64,000 nucleotides of DNA from Anaeramoeba ignava (lineage: Eukaryota > Metamonada > Anaeramoebidae): the NCBI GenBank assembly GCA_028826165.1, contig JAPDFW010000059.1, positions 1,377,001 through 1,441,000 of the forward strand, given 5' to 3'. Under the pieces are notes generated by a model. The model ran no database searches and was not told the origin of the DNA. It saw only the letters and a list, made by a program, of their open reading frames with translations. Every line of letters starts with the position of its first letter. The first letter of the stretch is position 1. The position numbers were made by a program, and so were the translations under genes. Below are positions 59,234-64,000 of this stretch, one piece after another.

Positions 59234-60133
59234 AAAATAAAAATAAAAACAAATTATTTTTCTTTGTTCCACTTTTTTTTTTAGTTCTTAAATTTCATTT
59301 GAATTGAAAAAAGAAAAAAGAATAATTTGAGAGAAAAAAGAAAAAAAGAAAAAAAGAAATTATTTTAAATTGATATTTAAATTAATATTTTAATTAATAT
59401 TTGAATTAATATTTAAATTAATATTTAAATTAATATTTAAATTAATATTTAAATTAATATTTTAATTATCTAAATTATTATTTTAATTGATATTTAAATT
59501 AATATTTTAATTAATATTTTAATTATTATTTTAATTAATATTAAAATTATTTGAATTTGATATTTTTAATTTGATATTTTAAAATGTTTAAATTGATATT
59601 TAAATTGATATTTTAATTGATATTTAAATTAATGTTTAAATTGATATTTAAATTAATATTTTAATTAATATTTAAATTAATATTTTTAATTAATATTTAA
59701 ATTTAATATTTTAATTATTTAAATTAATATTTAAATTAATATTAAAATTATTTGAATTTGATATTTTAAAATGTTTAAATTGATATTTAAATTAATAATA
59801 TTTAAATTAATATTTTAATTGATATTTAAATTAATATTTGATTATTTAAATTGATGTTTTAAATTGATATTTTAATTAATATTTAAATTAATATTAAAAT
59901 TATTTGAATTTGATATTTTGAATTAATATTTAATTGATATTTAAATTAATATTTGAATTAATATTTTAATTATTATTTGAATTAATATTAAAATTATTTG
60001 AATTTGATTTTTTAATTTGATATTTTAAAATGTTTAAATTAATATTTAAATTAATATTTAAATTAATATTTTAATTATTATTTGAATTAATATTAAAATT
60101 ATTTGAATTTGATTTTTTAATTTGATATTGAAA
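59234..60133. repeat. Convergent intergenic repeat, AATATTTAAATTAAT
   Basis: 900 bp between the TRAPPC8 and UBR stops. A TTCCAC-T(n) element sits at 59267-59282, 34 bases past the TRAPPC8 stop. From ~59360 on it is TTAATATTTAAATTGATATTT repeats with a recurring GATATTTTAAAATGTTTAAAT variant. No gene is seen. Confidence 0.82.
59267..59282 (+). terminator. TTCCAC-T(n) element after TRAPPC8
   Basis: TTCCAC followed by T10, in gene sense. Same element as at 3594, 3638 and 10802-10818. Confidence 0.3.
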
Positions 60134-63100
60134 TTATTTAAATTTATAGAATAAAGGCATAATCTGTCTTGTTTCTCTTGTTTTGACAATCTCATTTATC
60201 AATTCATGATTCAAGAATAAAAGTTGCAATTCCTTGATTCTTTGTTCATCCAAATAAAGAACTTTTCCTCTTCTAATTCCAACATCAGTTTCATGATATT
60301 TGTCTTTAAAAGGAGACATAAGAGATAAAGCTCCAAAATTATTAAGGAAAGTAATCAAACCTGAAGCATATTTGCCGTTTATACTAAGATAAATACCATG
60401 ACCACCCATTGTCTTTGAATGAATGGAAACAGAATCAGCTTGTTTTAATTCTTTTTCTTTTTCTTTTTCTTTTTCTTTTTCATCTTGAATTGCTTTTTGA
60501 GATAATTTGGGATGAAGATCCACAATTTGCCCAGAAATCAAACACATTCCGGCTTGTTTGGGAATGGAATGACCATCAACTTCTGAATTGAGTTCGTATT
60601 TACGCCATAATTCTTGGAAAGTTGGAGGGAATTCATGGAAGGAAATTGGATTGCAAATAGAAAGTAGAAAAGATGATTTTGTGGGAGAAGATATGGACAT
60701 AGGTGCCCATTTGGAATAGATAGAATTCCATGATTGAGGAGGTTGAGTCAGAATTGAGAGAAGTGATGTTGGCAAACCGAGTTGTTTAGCAAGAGTGGAA
60801 AATTCAATTGAGTCGAAAATGAATTCTTGAGTTGATGAACTTTGATTGATGCAAATTTCCGAGAAGAGATAAAGTTTTCTCAGCGAAGGCACAAGATATT
60901 GTTGCAGACGAGAAGCAAGCTCGTCAATTTGTAAGGGTTGATTTGCATTTGTCATAGGCAATGATTCATTGGGTGAAATATTCGCCATTTTGAATAACGG
61001 AATTTTTGCAACTGAATTTTCAAATGTTGATTTGTCGGTTGCCATTCCAAATGTAGTTAAGGCTTGATATACCAACGCTGGGAAAATCAAGCGGCATAAA
61101 TGAGTAAATTGTGTTTTGGAAGGAAAGCTTTTGGGGAATAGTGATGATAAAGAAACAACTGCTAAAAACATATTGGAGTTTTTTGGATGTGAAAAATATT
61201 TCTTCATTGATTCTCCATTTGCAAGGAAATTGAATAAAGACGAACGGAAGTAGTTTCTTGTCATCATACCAGTTTGGTTATGTCGGCCAAATAAAGAGGA
61301 TATTCTGAATAAAGATCTCAAGAAGAATTTCTGAGTGGATGTAATTTTGGAGTTTTCTTGTGTGCGTGTGGATACTTCAAGTGCAGACAGACTTGAAGCA
61401 AGAGAATTCCAGAGAATAATGAATTCAATTCTTGAAGGAAGTGATTTTGCAAGGAGTTTGTTTGTGGAATGGAAGTATGTCTGAGACATGAATGCGTCGA
61501 GAGTTTCCAACAGTTTTTCATTTTGTGGAGAAATAAAATCGTAATTTTGAGATAAAATATCGAGAGAAGAGATGGAATCTGAGAAGAAGTCTTCTATTTG
61601 ATCAATAGAGGGCAGTTGTGTTTCTTGGTCTAAATTTGGTGATGAATCTGTTGCTTTTTTGTCAATTTCTTGGAAAATTTCTGATGGAATCAATGGGACA
61701 ATTAAGTTTGCAATTTTTCTGTCAAGAGAACAAAGAAATTCTCCTTTAGTGATATTTGTGGAATTTGCTCCAAGAAAGCTATTTCCTAAAGAGAACATTT
61801 TATTGATTGAACTGAAGTAATTTTGGTAGCAATCGTAGTGAATGATGTGACCACAGCTTGATAAGAAAGGGCTAGGAAGAATTTGTGAATTGAAGAGTTC
61901 AATTGCTTCTTTATTTTCTTCTTTATTTTCTTCTTTATTTTCTTCTTTTTCTTTATTTTCTTCTTTATTTTCTTCTTTTTCTTTATTTTCTTCTTTTTCT
62001 TTATTTTCTTCTTTATCTTTATTTTCTTCTTCTTTATTTTCTTCTTCTTTATTTTCTTCTTTATTTTCTTCTTTATTTTCTTCTTTATTTTCTTCTTTTT
62101 CTTCTTCTTTGTCTTCTTCTCGATAAATTTGATTCGAATACTCAAATTGATTTTGTGCAATTTCACAAAGTTGTGAATGTTGAACAAAAGAAATCAAACA
62201 CAAAGGCTTCTCAAATTGAGGAACAGGATCTCTACACAAAACACATCTGATTGAAGAAACTTGTTTTTCATAAGGAAGAAGGGAAAATTCAGGATCGAAA
62301 ACACCACTTGAATCTGGTGGGTTTTCATCGCCATGTGATTTGTGATCATGATCATGATCATGGTCATGATCGTGAGTTTTATCTTGCGTTTTTAAATCAG
62401 AAGATTTGGTTTCTTCTCGGGAATTTGTTGATTCAGCACCAGAACTTTTTTGAGAAGAATTATCATCGCCAAAATCATCCTTAAAATTTGATTTGAAAGC
62501 CTGTTGTTTCTTTAAAAACTCTCGTCTTAAACGCTCTTGCTTCTCTCTTGCAATTCGTTTCTTTTCTTCCCATTCATTGTCTTCTTTCTGTTGGAAATCA
62601 GGGAGTTCAGAAGCGATAATTTTCTGTGCGCGAGTGTTTTTTTGAGATATTAATTTCAGGATTTGCTTTAAAAGTTCGAGATTGTCTTTGTGATTTGGAT
62701 TGTTATAAACAGAGATGATCAAGGAAAGAAAGCTTTCTTTGCCAGTTGGAGTGTTGACCATATGGCAGAAATTTTCGGTCAGACTTTCTGCGCTTGGAAA
62801 TGGAATCTGGAAAGAGTTTGTGATTGGCTCCTTGTCTTCATCATCTTGCGAATCAGAATCCATTTCGTTATTTTGGGACAAAATCATAACGTCCATATCC
62901 TCAATGGTTTTCTGATCAACTTGAAGGGAAATATAGATGAAATGAAGAACAATAAGAACAAGAAGATCTGACGAGCGATAGGACTCTGCGACAGTGTTAT
63001 GAAGCACTGTGAAGAGGATCTGATGGAGCATGTGTGTGGAAAGTATTTTGGTTAATTTTTCGAATGCGGGATTTGTGGGTTTCAGACTCGGAAACGGAAC

Positions 63101-64000
63101 ATGAATTGGAAGCTTTGTTTTGCGGTTTCTGTTCTCGTTTTTCAGGTATTCAAAATATCTTTCTTCAGAAACTTGAGCTTGTGAATTTGTATAGTGTAAA
63201 AAGTAGTGGCCTTCATATTCACTCCAGAGATTTTTACGGAGAACAAATTCATCCTGTTGGCCTTTCTGTTCGGCAACATCATAGATCACTGCGTCGATAT
63301 CAAGCGCCTCATACATAGGCTTTGGGATCTGTTGCACAAGCTCGCTGTGTGTGAGGTCTGCCTCGCAGAGAACATGGATGATCTCGCGACGGAGTATTTG
63401 AGTGGGAGTCATGGTTCCTGATAAACCCCGCTCAACAACAACATACATAAGAAGCTTGAGGAGATGGTACACATAGCTGTTCTGTGTTTTGATAAGTCCC
63501 ACATCTCGCTTCTGCATCTTCGGCGAGAATTTTTCCCGCGCAAATGCCATCAATTGATTTCGTTGATTTTCTTCCATTTGCGAAATGTCTGTTGATGATA
63601 TCACTTGGGATAGTAATTGAAGTATTTGTTCGTCATTTAGCGGTTGATCAGGCTCTTGTTCTGTTGATTCACTCGTTTTTTCGTCCAGAACAAACCAATC
63701 GAAAATCTCGAAACATGATACAATGTTCGTGATAAAATGAATGGGTTCAAGTAAGCACGCTATTGTTTGAAGTAGGAAAATATCCCGATCAATGCAAAAT
63801 GTTGAGAACATCGCACTTCGTTGCAGATTTGCTTGGTGCGTTATTGAGTGCCCATTTCGCACCCATATTCCAATGTAGATCTGCGCAAGAAGAGCTTGCA
63901 ATCTGATGATGTGAGTCTGCAAAATTTTGAGGTTTCTTGGGTTAGTAATGTCAGGTAAATTATAATCCTTATTGTCAATCAATTGAAAATTGTTGTCAAA
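60134..64000 (-). CDS. UBR1/UBR2-family E3 ubiquitin ligase (3' part; continues past the window end)
   Basis: C-terminal ~1,289 residues of an N-recognin-type E3, which in relatives ubiquitinates proteins with destabilising N-termini. The frame is open to base 64000, so the UBR box and ClpS-like part would lie upstream. Family blocks: IGIWVRNGHSI near the visible start, LRREIIHVLCEADLTHSELVQQIP, a RING-type pair CVLCRDP (~62240) with SCGHIIHYDCY (~61850), and the C-terminal UBR domain LISGQIVDLHPKL, MGGHGIYLSINGKYASGL, HETDVGIRRGKVLYLDEQRIKEL. Between the two RING halves lies an EENKEENKEE low-complexity insert (61905-62115). Ahead of the RING is an (HD)n run at 62337-62376. No intron is needed in this part. 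G+C is higher towards 63000-64000. UBR1 and UBR2 cannot be told apart here. Confidence 0.88.
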   Translation of the reverse strand, partial: FDNNFQLIDNKDYNLPDITNPRNLKILQTHIIRLQALLAQIYIGIWVRNGHSITHQANLQRSAMFSTFCIDRDIFLLQTIACLLEPIHFITNIVSCFEIFDWFVLDEKTSESTEQEPDQPLNDEQILQLLSQVISSTDISQMEENQRNQLMAFAREKFSPKMQKRDVGLIKTQNSYVYHLLKLLMYVVVERGLSGTMTPTQILRREIIHVLCEADLTHSELVQQIPKPMYEALDIDAVIYDVAEQKGQQDEFVLRKNLWSEYEGHYFLHYTNSQAQVSEERYFEYLKNENRNRKTKLPIHVPFPSLKPTNPAFEKLTKILSTHMLHQILFTVLHNTVAESYRSSDLLVLIVLHFIYISLQVDQKTIEDMDVMILSQNNEMDSDSQDDEDKEPITNSFQIPFPSAESLTENFCHMVNTPTGKESFLSLIISVYNNPNHKDNLELLKQILKLISQKNTRAQKIIASELPDFQQKEDNEWEEKKRIAREKQERLRREFLKKQQAFKSNFKDDFGDDNSSQKSSGAESTNSREETKSSDLKTQDKTHDHDHDHDHDHKSHGDENPPDSSGVFDPEFSLLPYEKQVSSIRCVLCRDPVPQFEKPLCLISFVQHSQLCEIAQNQFEYSNQIYREEDKEEEKEENKEENKEENKEENKEEENKEEENKDKEENKEKEENKEKEENKEENKEKEENKEENKEENKEAIELFNSQILPSPFLSSCGHIIHYDCYQNYFSSINKMFSLGNSFLGANSTNITKGEFLCSLDRKIANLIVPLIPSEIFQEIDKKATDSSPNLDQETQLPSIDQIEDFFSDSISSLDILSQNYDFISPQNEKLLETLDAFMSQTYFHSTNKLLAKSLPSRIEFIILWNSLASSLSALEVSTRTQENSKITSTQKFFLRSLFRISSLFGRHNQTGMMTRNYFRSSLFNFLANGESMKKYFSHPKNSNMFLAVVSLSSLFPKSFPSKTQFTHLCRLIFPALVYQALTTFGMATDKSTFENSVAKIPLFKMANISPNESLPMTNANQPLQIDELASRLQQYLVPSLRKLYLFSEICINQSSSTQEFIFDSIEFSTLAKQLGLPTSLLSILTQPPQSWNSIYSKWAPMSISSPTKSSFLLSICNPISFHEFPPTFQELWRKYELNSEVDGHSIPKQAGMCLISGQIVDLHPKLSQKAIQDEKEKEKEKEKELKQADSVSIHSKTMGGHGIYLSINGKYASGLITFLNNFGALSLMSPFKDKYHETDVGIRRGKVLYLDEQRIKELQLLFLNHELINEIVKTRETRQIMPLFYKFK
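61905..62115 (-). repeat. Coding TTTATTTTCTTC repeat (EENK insert in the RING loop)
   Basis: About 17 units encoding E-E-N-K/E-K-E, all in frame, between the first Cys pair and the Cys-His half of the RING. Confidence 0.88.
62337..62376 (-). repeat. Coding ATGATC repeat (His-Asp run)
   Basis: Encodes THDHDHDHDHDHDHKSHG upstream of the RING. Alternating His and Asp could bind divalent metal. Confidence 0.85.

Noticed and set aside
1-64000. Dictyostelium-type genome
   Set aside because: AT content and simple repeats would fit, but there are no poly-Asn/poly-Gln tracts, introns are longer and repeat-filled, and the proteins differ in style. Anaeramoeba or another amoeboid protist is preferred, without proof.

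Overview
This 64 kb window is nuclear DNA of a very AT-rich unicellular eukaryote. Most genes are split by GT-AG introns. Introns and intergenic gaps are almost pure A/T simple repeats, and low-complexity runs (KI, EN, LNEDE, EENK, SK) invade coding exons. Gene content is plainly eukaryotic: CORVET, U3 snoRNP, TRAPP, an N-end-rule-type E3, an EMAP-like WD40 protein, an RNF213-like ATPase, DGAT1, RCC1-BTB and BTB proteins. Stop codons behave as standard. The abundance of BTB and RCC1-BTB genes without the poly-Asn/poly-Gln style of Dictyostelium suggests an amoeboid protist such as Anaeramoeba. That is an inference from style, not a proven assignment.

Layout. 1-2653 (-): 5' part of VPS8. 2785-3573 (+): a secreted orphan. 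3782-5364 (-): a BTB protein fused to a glutamine-amidotransferase-like domain. 5472-8273 (-): MPP10. 8979-10727 (-): DGAT1-type acyltransferase. 10832-19206 (-): a long RNF213-like AAA+ protein that stops before the E3 module. 19389-23754 (+): a C2-HELP-WD40 (EMAP-like) protein. 23830-24285 (-): a small RSA3-like ribosome-assembly protein. 24861-28639 (-): two tandem RCC1-BTB genes. 29257-30365 (-) and 30489-32121 (+): head-to-head pantothenate kinase and folylpolyglutamate synthase. 32411-33493 (+): an LRR protein. 33588-52160 (-): a tandem triplication of a large surface receptor (beta-helix, Cys-rich/EGF, about 12 FN3, TM, short tail). 53379-59233 (+): TRAPPC8/Trs85. 60134-64000 (-): 3' part of a UBR-family E3 ligase.

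The genes do not form one pathway. Most are single-copy housekeeping genes (endosomal tethering, ribosome biogenesis, CoA and folate metabolism, lipid storage, ER-Golgi tethering, ubiquitination). The accessory interest lies in four places: the receptor triplication, the E3-less RNF213-like ATPase, the fused BTB/GATase-like protein, and sequence-level patterns. These patterns are a T-rich CAT motif upstream of every complete start codon, a TTCCAC-T(n) motif after several stops, repeat introns that change length between near-identical paralogs, and a set of apparent +1 frameshifts confined to four genes. Exon junctions were worked out by eye from reading-frame continuity, splice dinucleotides and family conservation. 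In all multi-exon genes the phases close exactly.
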